In this document: positions 22,112 to 35,100 of the stretch, in pieces | How positions within the stretch are numbered: position 1 is the first letter of the stretch | How the letters are laid out: each line of letters opens with the position of its first letter | NCBI GenBank assembly: GCA_921293015.1 | Contig: OV121096.1 | Location: 21,463,729-21,527,728 of the forward strand | Direction: 5' to 3' | Length of the DNA stretch: 64,000 nt | Source: Phorcus lineatus | Lineage: Eukaryota; Mollusca; Gastropoda; Trochida; Trochidae | Notes under the pieces: model-generated | Told to the model about the DNA's origin: nothing | Databases searched by the model: none | The model's input: only the letters and a program-made list of their open reading frames with translations | Translations under genes and position numbers: made by a program

Positions 22112-25100
22112 TTATATTCTGTCCAAAAACTCCGTGTTGGCTCCGTCGGCTAATAGCGTTAATTTGTGTAGACGCTGCATATAAGTCACAAAACCCTCCT
22201 CTTCAATAGTGAGGAAAAAACAGTCTAAGCTGGTGAAAGTGAAAGCAGATGACCATCTACTATCCTCGACAATTATCTCCCTTTTCGGGTCAGGTGACTT
22301 ACAAAATGACGTCACTTGCAGACGAACGTGTTTGAAATACTTTACTTCCGCCGGAAATTGGTCCCCTTCTATCTCAATTTGGCGGTAAAGTCTGTTAAGA
22401 AAAAACACATACAATTTATCATCCAACCTTGACATGGTCTTATACATGTTTTTTAGTTTTCCGGGAATAAAAGGACGGTTTGGTTTATGGCGAGCTTTGT
22501 TCTTAGAAATGTACAGAATATCTCTCAATGACCAACCAAATTTCCTTCGCATAAGAACAAGAGATTCGTCAAAGAGTTCCGTGACGATCACAAGCTCAAA
22601 GGTTCTATTAAGATGGACAAGGTATTCATCAAAATAACGTTCATTACCAAACTGCTCAACAGGATATCCAAAATCTACAGCCATTCTGTTATTGGTCATA
22701 GAAACCATTGGATCCTCTGGTTCCCACCTGGAAGGCTTTTTCAAGTACCGAGCCAAAATGGAAGCATAATTCCCCGGAATACGTTTTAAATACTCGGTAC
22801 CCTGTTCGTAGCGAAAGTAATAGAATGCTGACAAAAATCGCTCAAATGGTTCCCTGACGATTCCAACATACACTGTATCTGCTGGAAGGAACTGTCTCCA
22901 AGAGGTATAGTTAAATATAGCATGATTACAAAGGATGTCATAAGTTCTTCTCCTAGGCGGTGGAAGGATTCGAGACTTGTTGATGTGACTTCCTCTGTGG
23001 TAGTTCCCTGTTTTTGGAAGAAGAACAACTAGTTCTCTATCACTTGCAAAGCGGTAGAGAATATTCAGTACTGTCGAACTAGCTGCTTTGTGTGTCTTTA
23101 CAAAGGCGATATGTTTCACTGCTAATTTCCCTTGATCACCTCTAGAATTCTTGAAGGACCTCCCAAACTGAAGAATGGTCATGACTGACCATATGGTGAA
23201 AAGTCCACAAAGGCATCTGAAACGAAAAAAAGTATGAAGAGATAGAGAGACTGGCCTTTAGCGAGATCAACCCCCGCAAGGCATAACTCATAATTTCTGT
23301 GCGGTCTCCTCAGCATACCGCACCTGACCTTGATAAGCCAACTGAATTTTTCCCAGGTTTATTCGATGTTGAAGCTGCTGCACTTGAGCTACAAATTTAA
23401 GCGCAACGCAGCAAGGCTTTTAAGTTAGAGAGTCAGAGACTGGCACGAATAATAAATTAAAGGAATGATCAGGAGGGGGGTTGAGTTCATTGAGAGTGTG
23501 AAACCGTCAAACCATTGCATGTGCTCAGAAAGGCAAATTAGAAAATTATAACATGGTGCAAGAGTAACAAAGGCTACTAGTGAACTCTTATACTGCACTA
23601 GTATTTACAAGCGATCGACAATTCATTTTATTTTTAAGGATGCTAATCTTAAATTAATGCTTAGATTAACTGTTGCAGGCCAGTTGTTGTATCGTAAGAC
23701 AATTATAGCGATATATCGAGTCACTGAACCAAACCATATTTTGATAAAACTCGAAACTTACTTAAATATAAGTGCTTTCCAGCCAATAATGACATTGTTT
23801 CCCAGTCGGATCATCGTCTCGCTGAAATATGCACATAGGAAAGGAAGTGATGTATATTCATTAAGGTGAAATGTTAGAGGGAATACATTTTCCAATAATT
23901 TCTATATTACAAAAACTACATACTCCGACTGATATGTTTTAAATGTGTGAACAAACTGACTTTCTTTTTCAAAAGAACTTACATAATACGCATTATGGAA
24001 ATTAAGTTAGATATCATTACAGCATAGAGAGCATAGACACGTTGTCCCATAAATCAAAACCGAGACTTTTAATATAATTCATCCACTTTAATAGTTTGTA
24101 TTAAAGGAAATGTCCCCTCAAAGTTCGATTCCACAATATATATATCCCAATTAACTTCTTCAAATAAATGCCTGAGTCATAGATCACCGTGCTGCAGTTT
24201 GTTGTTTTTTGAATGTGTGTTTGTTTTTATGAAGATTTTTTATGATTGCGTGTGTATGTTGTTTATGAATGTCTAGGCCTTTGTGTCATATTATGCAAAC
24301 AAGAGTTTTCTGTTAGCTTAAAATGAATGTTTAACAACTGCATACTGAAACTATCAAGATTTTGGGAATTATTCAAGGGATGGAGAAGTAAAAACCGAAA
24401 ATGTTGTGTTTAATGTCAGAAACGACAGTCAAATGTTCCAACTCATTTTTGAAATTGATTGTAAGTTTTTCACGGCCACAAGAGTTGTGATTACAGCTTG
24501 TACTGTGCAGTATCGAGATTCGTTTGCAAAACTCTTTAAAATCTCTCCAATGATTTATCATTGTGAAATACTCATTTCGTGTTTACTCCCAGTGAATCGT
24601 CAAAGTTAATAGCATGCAGGAGTATAATCTATGAACATGGCAATATTAATTTAATAAACGTTGTATCATTAGCATTTACAATAGCTGATGCGAAAGTAGT
24701 ATTTTTTTTATTATTACACACACGTTTTCTTTGGTTTGAATTTTCATGATAACGGTAACTTTTAAATAGGCAAAAATGGTTTTAACAGTAACAGTTGATA
24801 CATAAATTTAACATTAAATTATGTTTTGAGGTATATGAAATGAATATACAATTTGTAAATTTGATCTCCCATGAAAACTTAGTAAGAGACTGTTAGTGGA
24901 ATAGTGAACAAAATCTATGGATACTCAATTTTCTCACTGCCGTCGCTAGTTCTAATTTCATCCACAAAGCAAATAGTCATACAACCAATGCCATATAACT
25001 GACTGAGAATTTAAAATTTTCAATAACAAACATTTGGCTATTGTAATTAGAAAATATTGAAATATACTTACAATTGCAAAGTTTTAGCATTCAATATATT

Positions 25101-25121
25101 ATCTCTGTATTGTTGTGACAT
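22112..25121 (-). CDS. Galactose-3-O-sulfotransferase-like protein, paralog 3 (short stem)
   Basis: Exons 25072-25121 (ATG, 50 nt, donor CAATT|GTAAGTAT) and 22112-23216 (acceptor TCGTTTCAG) join in phase 2 to a 384-residue protein. A ~17-residue cytosolic tail leads to an anchor (CLCGLFTIWSVMTILQF), then only ~20 residues before HIAFVKTHKAASST (PAPS loop, Lys57-Thr65). CNHAIFN, VGIVREPFERFLSAF and FDESLVLMRR follow. The stem cysteines of paralogs 1 and 2 are absent. The first exon is inferred: strong donor, matching phase, correct topology, same layout as paralog 1, with an intron of ~1.85 kb. Probably Golgi, acceptor unknown. Confidence 0.83.
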
Positions 25122-25124
25122 CAA

Positions 25125-27590
25125 ATTCAGGTCACTTCTGATAAACTGTGTGATATTTCTATTCACGGAGTTTATCTGAAGTGTCAAACGTCCTTTATCA
25201 AGGCAAATTTGGTCACCCCTTTAGCACTATCGTAGATGGGACACTGTCACATTTTAACAGAATCTAAATATATATGTCTCCAAATGTCATAATATAAACA
25301 AGACAAAAAACAATAGAAGGAAAACAAGCCACAAAATATGCAGTCCTCCATAGCAATGCAAGTTTTTATTTGTTGTCTCTATCTACAAAAGAATATGACG
25401 TTTTACTCTCATCAAATGCCACTTGCCGGAAAAGCAAGAACGAAAACTTAACCCTGTAGTCACATACAGAAGAAAATGTCTTTATTGCTAAAAAGGCATT
25501 TCACTGTTACACATTTTATTATTTACAAAGAAGGACTTAGTCGCCTAGTACAGTAAACAATTTATACCTGTACCAATTCAGAATATTCCTGCCATATTAA
25601 TCATACATAATTTCACTTCTCATTTATTTGGAATGATTAGAATAATGTTGAATTCACTGCCTAAACCAGTTTTTTTGTGCTGATGAAAATGATGCTTTGG
25701 ATTTTTTAAAATTACTCACATGAACAATATCAAGAGTGCAGTTGAATTAGTTTTGAATTTAATGATATGCAAGAGGTGATAAATTATTAAATAAACAAAA
25801 TTTGATTAATAATTAATCATTAATAACAAGGTGTCAAAATTTTCATTTTATAAATGTGATTTGTAACAGATGCCAGAATTACATAGAAAATGTTTAATTT
25901 ATTTTCTTAAATTGATAATTTTGGATCAAATGAACTTTGACGTGCAATTAAATTGTGTTTGATGGTCTTAATGGTGCAGTACAACAAACAAAATCATCGG
26001 GCAGAAATTATTTCCAAATGATACATTTTTCAAACATATTGACAAACTTCATTATAATATGATCATTTCTGTTCATTCCAAACTTTTAAAAGAACTATAG
26101 CAATTTTGAATTCAGCACTTCAATCATTTCACATTCATCTTCACCTTAATATATATTCATTTCATTCATTCTCTTTCCCTTTCTAATAGCATTTACAAAG
26201 GTACTATCCAGCATCCACAAATTCTTCAATTCTAACACTAACACCTGGTTTTAAAGACACAAAGTCTTCTGTCTTCTAAGTCAGTTTACATTTCAAGAAC
26301 TTTTAAAGAGTGACTTCAAGAAACTTATTTCAATTCAGTGAAATAATTGTATCTTGTACTAAAGTCATTTGATTCATGGATCCGATTCTGGTATGTTTTA
26401 GGCTTTTTCATGTATTGACTTTTAACAAGCATTATTTAAGTTTATAATGATCTCCAGCGTGCTGCAAAATATAATGTTTGACAAATGTACTTTTGACTTA
26501 TTGGTCTACTAAAGAATCTGTCTGTCAGTTGCTGGAGACCCGAGTCCTGTTGCTTCAAGGCTACCTCAGCGAGTTAAGGCACTCTAACAGATGTGTGTAA
26601 CAGGACTCCCTATTGAGGATAACAACTGCTAGTGTTATGGCTGGGATCTGGTGTCACACCACGTGGTATGTGGCACTAGTCGTGAAACAGTTCAGTCCAT
26701 ACCGTGCTTTAAAGTTTATAATAGTTATGTACAACATGTTATATTCACTATATACATGTCTTATGATGTAAGATTAAATCGATTTGTTTAATGAAATTGA
26801 ACTCAAATTTAAAAAAAAATTTATTTAACAATAAAGAAATTTTGAAGAAAATATGGTAAGTGGAAATTTGAATTTTGATAGATTTTTTATTCTAAGGGCC
26901 CTGTGCCCAATGCAAATTTTTATTCTAAGCATTCTGTGACCAATGCAAAAATTATCAAAGCTCAAATGTGTCATGTCATCGCTTTATGTCATAAAAAATA
27001 CATTAATAAAAATCGCCTTTGCATACATGAACTAATACAAAACATTTTTTTCCTATTTTGAATGTATAAATATATATATAATTCAAAAATACTTTGTATA
27101 GTTTTATCTCTAAATCACAATGGAATAAGACAAAGTGGTGTTGAATGAGTAATAAACGAATGGAGATGGGAAGTTATATGTTAAACATCATAGGTAAACA
27201 CCAGAATTGTTCTGATGAACTGCTCTGCCTGAAATCTTCATCCCTGTTTGTTGACAAAATGTCACATTCTGGAATCTGTTCAAGCATTCACAAGAATGCA
27301 ATTGAAATGAGGAATGTCAAGTCAAATGAAGAAATAATTTCTTCCTTGTAGTTTTCAGAGATCCTGCACTTTCTTTCCTCCCATAGACTGAAAACTTATT
27401 TACAAGCACACCATTGAGCACTAAGGGAGTTCACAAATTCATCCAACAGGTATTTGATTCAACTGAAAGTTGACGGAGCCAAGGAGGTTTATCAACCTCG
27501 GCAGTTAATAAATCTTGCAGTTCATAAAGTTGGTCATTTCGTAAATATTTTAAGTTAGCAAGCCTTGAGAATTGAAAACTAAGTCCGCTT
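25125..27590. other. Downstream region of POLD1
   Basis: Intergenic or POLD1 3' UTR. Minus-strand AATAAA candidates lie at 26919-26924 and 26886-26891, about 680-710 bases beyond the stop. 26515-26705 is distinctly GC-richer and has an imperfect palindrome centred on CCACGTGG (about 26655-26685). No protein gene seen. Confidence 0.35.
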
Positions 27591-27596
27591 CATCTG

Positions 27597-29188
27597 CTAC
27601 CATGTGGGAGCCCCGAATCTCTGTATCAGTTTGTCCTGGTCAGCAAGATCTTTCTGTACTTTTTTCCTCATGTAGAAAATTGGACAGTCCCGACTGAAAC
27701 AATATAACCATATGATGTTAAACAAAAAACCACCCTGAAAACGATCAATGTAAATGTAATGATCCTATGATAAAGTTTCCCAGCACTAGCAGATTTCCAC
27801 GATCACTTCATTTAAACAACTGCAGTAGGTTTTTGCAAGGCAATAAAACATGCAAGCCTATCTGAACTTAATGGCCTGATGAGCTGAAATGGAGTTTAAG
27901 GGTGTTTCTGAGACTAAACATCACATACGATATCAAAACTGATACATCAATGAAAATGTCATCCATAAGCCAAAAAACAGTTACATTAAATTTCAGCCTA
28001 AGTAGTTAAAAGAAATTTCAAACATTTTTTTCAGGACTACATTAGAAAATGTGATTAATCACCTGGTACACAGGACATCTTCATGGAGACTGCCCTGACA
28101 GCGCTGACACTGTGTCCACAGTCGGGAGAACTTCTCTTCCAGAACCTGCAGCTGCAGAATCTCCTTCTGGTAGAAGTCAGACTCCTGAGTCTTGCAATGC
28201 TTACAGACCGCCACTCCTGCAGACATGGGTTAAATGTATTAAGTGACACAGGGAATGTTTCATGAATTTTGTTTGTGGCTTAAATGAGGGCCAAAATATC
28301 ATATGACATGAGTTAAATTCAAAACACCTTTCTAAAGTTGCATCTTGTGTCTGCTATACTTGAGTTTCCAAAATTATGTTGGAGTCATGGCGTCCACCAT
28401 CGTCCAGTTTTCAATCGAAAATCTCAGATTTGTTTTGTTTGTTGGCATGATTCTAATTGATAAGCATTAGGATGTTAAAATGCAGAAACCAGCACTACTT
28501 ATCGATGAAATAACATCATTTATGAAGTTTTAATATTACCCAAACAACATACTGAAGTATTTGTGCAAAGGAGGATAACAAATGATTCAGATGCCCATAA
28601 CCTAAATTTGAGCAAAATCCATTGATTAAGTTTGGAAATGTGATAATTATTGTTGATGTGACATTGAAAAACATTCTGAAGGTCATCAAATTGTTGAAAG
28701 GTAAATAATTATCATACCCGTGCTTGTGTTATTGAGATAAATAATAATCATTGTTGTGACTTTGAAATGGTATGACGATAATAAAATGTGAATGAAATAC
28801 ATCCTTATTTTCTGAGATATTACAGTAATTATTGCTGTGACTTTGAAAATATTTTGAAGGTTTATGAGATGCTTTGATACGAAATTTGAATAAATTACAT
28901 TTATTGATTCTTGAGATATAACAGTAAGAATTGTTGTGACTATGAAAATGTTTTTAAGGTCACTTATTATCTGGCATCACCAATAACCATTCCTTGTCAT
29001 AAATGAAATGAAAGAATGAATAAGCTATGGCTGATAATCCTCAACTTTAACGACAATCTGGTTTGTAAACTTACCTTCCTCACTGAGTGGAGTTTTACAC
29101 CCAATACATGTACTTTTCTTCTTAGTGAATGCTGCAAGACCGCCGATCTTTGATGCAACAACAGTCTTCGTTCTTGTATGATCACCCT
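27597..29188 (-). other. POLD1: POLD1 C-terminal cysteine modules (exons 22-24)
   Basis: CysA (zinc, PCNA-related) uses Cys1003, 1006, 1018 and 1021 (CIGC...CKHC) across exons 22/23. CysB (4Fe-4S, binding the B subunit) uses Cys1050, 1053, 1063 and 1068 across exons 23/24. The protein ends GAPTW, stop TAG at 27599-27597. Confidence 0.93.
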
Positions 29189-32100
29189 CTGTAGATAATC
29201 AAATCAATCAAATATCTTCCGAATAAAGCGCATCTTAAACGCATAAATGATTTTTTTCTCTCTCTTTCTTTCTATTTGAGAATAGCAGACATAAAAAAAC
29301 AACTACCTTCATCTTGTAATGTGAAATGGACAATATGTTGTGAGCATCACTTAGCAAAATTCCTCATTAGATAAATTAAAACTGAGTTCTCGTATCAATT
29401 TTATACAGAACTAAGGGTTCTTTTACGAATAGCTATGACATTAAGTTATGACCTTGTATAGAAAAGTTCTATGCTTTATGAAACGAGGCGAAGTGATTCT
29501 GGGTTTAACACAACTTTCAAGAACATATCACTTTTCTCATAGCTCCTAGAATGATTGCAGGGAGAAAGTTTACAACATCATTGTGGCTGTGCAATGCGGA
29601 GAAACCTGCGAGCATCGGATTGAAACTAGCAAACTATGAGCGGAACTGCTGTGAAAAAAGGCCCTGGTCCTATTTCAGAGGAACCCTTATGCTAAGGGCA
29701 AACTTAGCCTGTTTACAACAAGTAAGGATCACTATAGCCTAAGGAAGCTCAATACAAATAGGCATTAAACCACTATACAAACCAAAACAAAGCTCATCTG
29801 TACTGTTTCATCCTTATCGTCTTTTCTACCAAAACGTTTTGTTTTCATATTTTGAAAATTTTAAAACTTACTCAACAGGACACTCTCAGCCTTCTTCTCT
29901 CCGAGGATGGGTTCGAAGATCCTCAGTAGAGGTTTAGAGAGCTGGTTCTCCAGGTAATACTGTGTGTCGATAGGGACGTTGTTTTCCAGCACGTAGATAG
30001 GGTCCTGCAACAAGCCCATCACTGAGAAAACCTTTTAAGTCTTCATTTCAATACTATTAACTGCTCTATGATTAACTATGAAACAAGTAGTCCTGCATCT
30101 TGCAAACATATGATGTTTTCATCAAAATGACTCTAAAATTTAGTGAGTGAGTAAGCTTAAGTTGTTTTCAACAATATTTCAGTTATTCATCACTTAGCTT
30201 TCACAATACACTGATTGTATTTACAGGATTTGCCTCACATCACCTCTTTATAAAACTGCCAATGACAACTCAACATGTAGGTGAGTAACAAACAGAATGA
30301 TAAAATTTCCTTCCACATCATACAATTTTTATTTAACTGGTGAAAGAAAGGTTAAATAGTCATTCACTTATCAGAAACATGGTTAATAAATTAAGTAACT
30401 GGTTTATCAATAAATGTTCTTCATGAAAGTTATGATAGTTTATCCTCTTTGTCTTTTTATTATAATATTTTATTGTCTCTTTTTATTATTTGAAGTAATT
30501 TACCTCAGACTTCATGTAGGCAGCAGTTCCTTTTGCTGCTGCGATGATGACGTATGGAACTCGGTCTCCGAGCTGGGGTGCACTTCCTGCGTCTCTCTTC
30601 CTCATTCTGATTATCAAAGTCAGAGAGGTTTATGAAAATGTCAAAATAACAATAAGTATACATAAAGCACTACTTCCATACTTAAAGTGCAAGCTCAAAG
30701 CGCATATATATGAGATAAATAATTTTCAAAAAGCAGATATAGCTAAATATTCTATAAAAAATCATGACAAGAAATTTTCAAATTCTGTATGTTTGTTGTC
30801 AAGTTTTGGACAATTTTCCCATTCAAGACATTTGTTGTGCCAGTCTATTCCACCTCAGGCCTACCATACAAACGGCAAACAAATCTTCAAAACTGACCAC
30901 ATATACTCTGAAACTGACCACAAATCGTCTGAAACGGAAGAAATACCTTCCAAAACTGACACCATACCCTCTGAATGGACACAGTAGCTTCTGCAACTGA
31001 AAACGAATCGTTTGGAATGGAAACAAAACTTCCAAATCGGCTGCAAAAGCAGCCGAGAACTGTAACCGAGCGTCCGGAGCGGAGTACATATCACCCCGAA
31101 CGGACAACAAACCATCTCGCAGCCTCGCTCTAAGTGTAGCAAAATGGCGGCCCGCGGAGACTAACAAACTTTGCTGAATAAAGTTCCATACCACTACGAG
31201 TTATGTCTTTAACATATCACATCGTGCATAAACCCCCTAGTGGCATAAGCTTTAAATATATGTGAATAGTTGTCACTGTCAGGCTTGCGATTCTCCACAA
31301 TTTGGTCCCCAATGTGATATCAGTCGGTTCGCTGTGTTGATTAGGGTTGACTGAACGGGTGAATCTTCGTAGTATGCACCCAAGAAAGAACTATTTCCAT
31401 TAAAATATCCTACAGCTGAAATATTTGTCACTGTGTAATAACTGCTTTGTAAAATCCTACTTTTTGGGAGAAAAAAAACGTCACCATTTCGTAGAAAACT
31501 CATTTACAGTTTAAACTTGAAGATTATTTTGAGATAGCATCTTTTTTACATTACAGATGAAAGGGAGAGATATTAGTTATTCCAGGTTCATTTTTGCTAT
31601 TCCCCAATAGACGATTGGGGTCAAAATTAGAAAACTGTTTCTGTTATTTTAATAATATATGATAAAGTCAGCATTGTGCGTCAAGCATATGTATAGTAGT
31701 AGAATGACCCACTACGAAGAATCACAATGGGGACCAAATTGTGGAGAATCGCAAGCCTGACAGTGACAACTGTGCACATATATTTAAAGCTTAGGTCACT
31801 AGGGGGTTTATGCACTATATTACGATATGACATGTAAAAGACATTACTCGTAGTGGCATGAAACTTTATTCAGCAAAGCTTGTTTGTCTCCGCGGGTCGC
31901 CATTTTGCTACACTTAGAGCGAGGCTGCGAGATGGTTTGTTGTCCGTTCGGGGTGATATGTACTCCACTCCGGACGCTCGGTTACAGTTCTCGGCTGCTG
32001 TTGCAGCCGATTTGGAAGTTTTGTTTCCATTCCAAACGATTTGTTTTCAGTTGCAGAAGCTATTGTGTCCATTCAGAGGGTATGGTGTCAGTTTTGGAAG

Positions 32101-35100
32101 GTATTTCTTCCGTTTCAGACGATTTGTGGTCAGTTTTAGAGTATATGTGGTCAGTTTTGAAGATTTGTTTGCCGTTTGTATGGTAGGCCTGCACCTGCAT
32201 ATTTAAGCCGAGTCACCTTCTCTGTGCCAAGTGAGTGAGTGAGTTATTGTTTAACGCCTTGGCAATATTTCAGCCATTAGTGGCGAGCCAACTCTTTGAA
32301 GTACAGCACCTGAACATGATAGTTTGTTCAGTAAGTTTTTTCAAAACTATTTCTGGAGATCAAAACCAACACGGTAAACCTTATGACGCATGCAGCCAAT
32401 ATCAGATTGCTTTCCTTAGGCACACCCACTTAAATAAATATTATAAAAACAGCTTCCCCAAATAACTTCAAGGCAAACACCTGGAGGTAAGTTCTAATAA
32501 TGTCTGTGCTGTTATTCAAACCATGAAAAACTGCAGCCAGGCTGAAATTTGTCAGCGATTAACTTAATAACATAAAATAACTCAAATGACTTATGCCTGG
32601 GAAAGACTCTTTAAGTGGTCATGGTATAGAATGCTAATCTTAAAGAACAAATATGCAATATATATATAGGAACCATTTGAATTTCATAACATGAAAAATC
32701 CTTATCAAAACTGATATTCAAAACAATTACATTCTGTCTTATTTTGAAAACTGAAACCTAAACTTACTTGTGAGCCAGCTCCACATGTGCCTGTTTCCCA
32801 GCGTAATCGTCATCAGTCTTGGTCAACTCCTTCGTGATGACGAGTTGCGAGATGTCGATTCTGTTACATAACAGGTCTGATATCGTCTGTTTCACATACT
32901 GAACAGCACCATCAGGGTCTCTGGGAATATCAATCAATGTAAGAATGATCTTACTTGTCAACAAAATGAAGTGGCGTCAATCTCTCCTCTCAAGCTTTTT
33001 TCATTTCCTAGAAGAGGTTATCAAACATGTTAATTGCTCTATGAACAAGACTGAAGTGAGCAAATCACATACCCCTTCAATCAAATTTCCACTAGAGGCC
33101 TAACTCTGTGGAAAATAATATTAGGAACTGGCTTAAGGAACATTGTGAGAACTATATATATATTTAAGTTATTTTACCAAGGTTTGATAGCTAACAAACC
33201 TATTGAAAGATATAAAGGATTTTACTCATAGGATTTTTATTATTCTTCTACCTTTAAACTGCAAAAGAATAAACGGAGACACAAATATAGTGAATTTCCC
33301 AACCTGTCTATAAGAAGAAGCTGTAGACACATGTTGATGAGGTTCGCTACTAGCGGACTGTTGTCACGTCGTACAGTTTCGATACCTTTACAGTCCATCT
33401 TGTCATGTTTCTGGGGGTTTGTCCAGAAGAGCCCCGCATACCGCTTTTTGTTAATCAACAGGTACGGGAAGTATACCTGGGGTCAAATATGGTCACAATA
33501 TCACTTGCAAAGGTAAGTTTTCAAATCATAGAAATTTGTCAAAATTCTGTTTCCAATTTTACAGACACAACATTTGTATCATATATATGTTTACATTAAG
33601 AGAAATTTCATTGGGACATCCGGTTTTCATGATACTTATCTCCATCACAATACATAATTAATTTGATATCATTTCATGCATAGCATAACTTCATTCTTTA
33701 TCATGATGGAGAAAGGCCTAAATCTTCACTTGTGGTCAGGTACGATCAGCCTTATATTATACCTCTTGAGATAGGTCATAGATGTGCATGGCTAATAACG
33801 ACAATCTCATATCTGAAAAGGAGGGACAATTAGCCAATCAGTTTCATTGATGAATTGGCTATATATCTCACGACTTATTGAAAGCATTTCTATGGAGAAG
33901 AAGTCCATGAAAATACAAATGAATTTTTTAACTGATATTGATCAACATTGTGCGTATTATTGTTAATACAACATTCACAAAGAAAGGTGTACTTAATAAA
34001 AAAATGCTCAAAGAAATAAACCTTTTCAAATTCCAGTTTGATGGGGTTGACAAACTTTGCTGATATCACTTCGGCTGCCTCCTTTCCAAGTTCCATTGCC
34101 TCTGCAACCGTCTCAACACCAAACTTACACATCACAGAATCAGTGTCTCCGTAGATTACCTGAAGAGGGATTCATATTATATAATATAAATTCAAATATG
34201 CGGGATAATATAGTTGCAAGAATAGCAAGGACTAACCTAGCCTCTGTAAAATACAAGGCATACACATCAAAATGCAAAGTCAAAGCATTAGAGAACAGTC
34301 AAGGGAAATAACATGTCAAACTGCAACCCACTAAAAATTATTTTACACACATAAAAATTCTATATAGATTTATCCAATGCAGTTTATTGGTCGAAATGCC
34401 ATAACACCTTACAGCCTATTTTTGTGAAACGTTTTGCATAGATGTCTACACCAACAGGGTCAATGTGTATTTAAGCTCAACTCCTTCTGTTCTGTGGTTT
34501 ATGAAGACAGATGGGTTGTACCCAATCCCGAAAGTATAGAATTTAATCTTACTTAGTAAAAGACATTAAAAAGGCTCAACTCTAACTATCAAGGCTTCAT
34601 ATGAAGAGGGGTCATTATCAAAATAAGGGTAATACCTTAGCATCGTGCTTGTAACCGTTGGCAACAGTGTACTTCTCCTCGACATACTGCTTGGTCTGTT
34701 CAATCATCATACGTCCAAACGCTGTCGTACTCTGGAGATAAAACATGTCTATTAAATACTGGTTAACATACACAGAACATAAACCCTCTCATTAGATACA
34801 TAGGACAATTTTACTACAGTTTATGTTAATTTCTTACATTTTCATCGAGGAAACATAATGAACCGATCTATACAGGCTGATAGGACTATTCAACAAATTT
34901 GAATTTGTTTTAAAAGTCAGTTTTCTGTGTCCTAAGATGTTATCTCCTTAACAGCAATGTGAAAAATAACTTCTGTTCATTTGGCAATAAAGTAGAAAGC
35001 CATTGCTTGGTCTAAGGCTGCTCAAGAGACTAGTAAAAAACCTTGTATAAAGTAATTAAAGTAATAAAATTGTTTTTCTTAACATCAGGTTAATTCATAC

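Noticed and set aside
27210-27250. Hammerhead-type ribozyme core (CTGATGA followed by GAAA)
   Set aside because: The intervening bases cannot form stem II and no stem I/III pairing is visible. A chance match; the similar CTGATGAG at 27876 has no stem II either.
30823-32206. Pair of ~100-123-codon frames with near-identical protein in opposite orientation, looking like a duplicated gene
   Set aside because: They are the two inverted arms of one foldback element with a target duplication. Several frames are open at once owing to the 21-bp period; no known domain.
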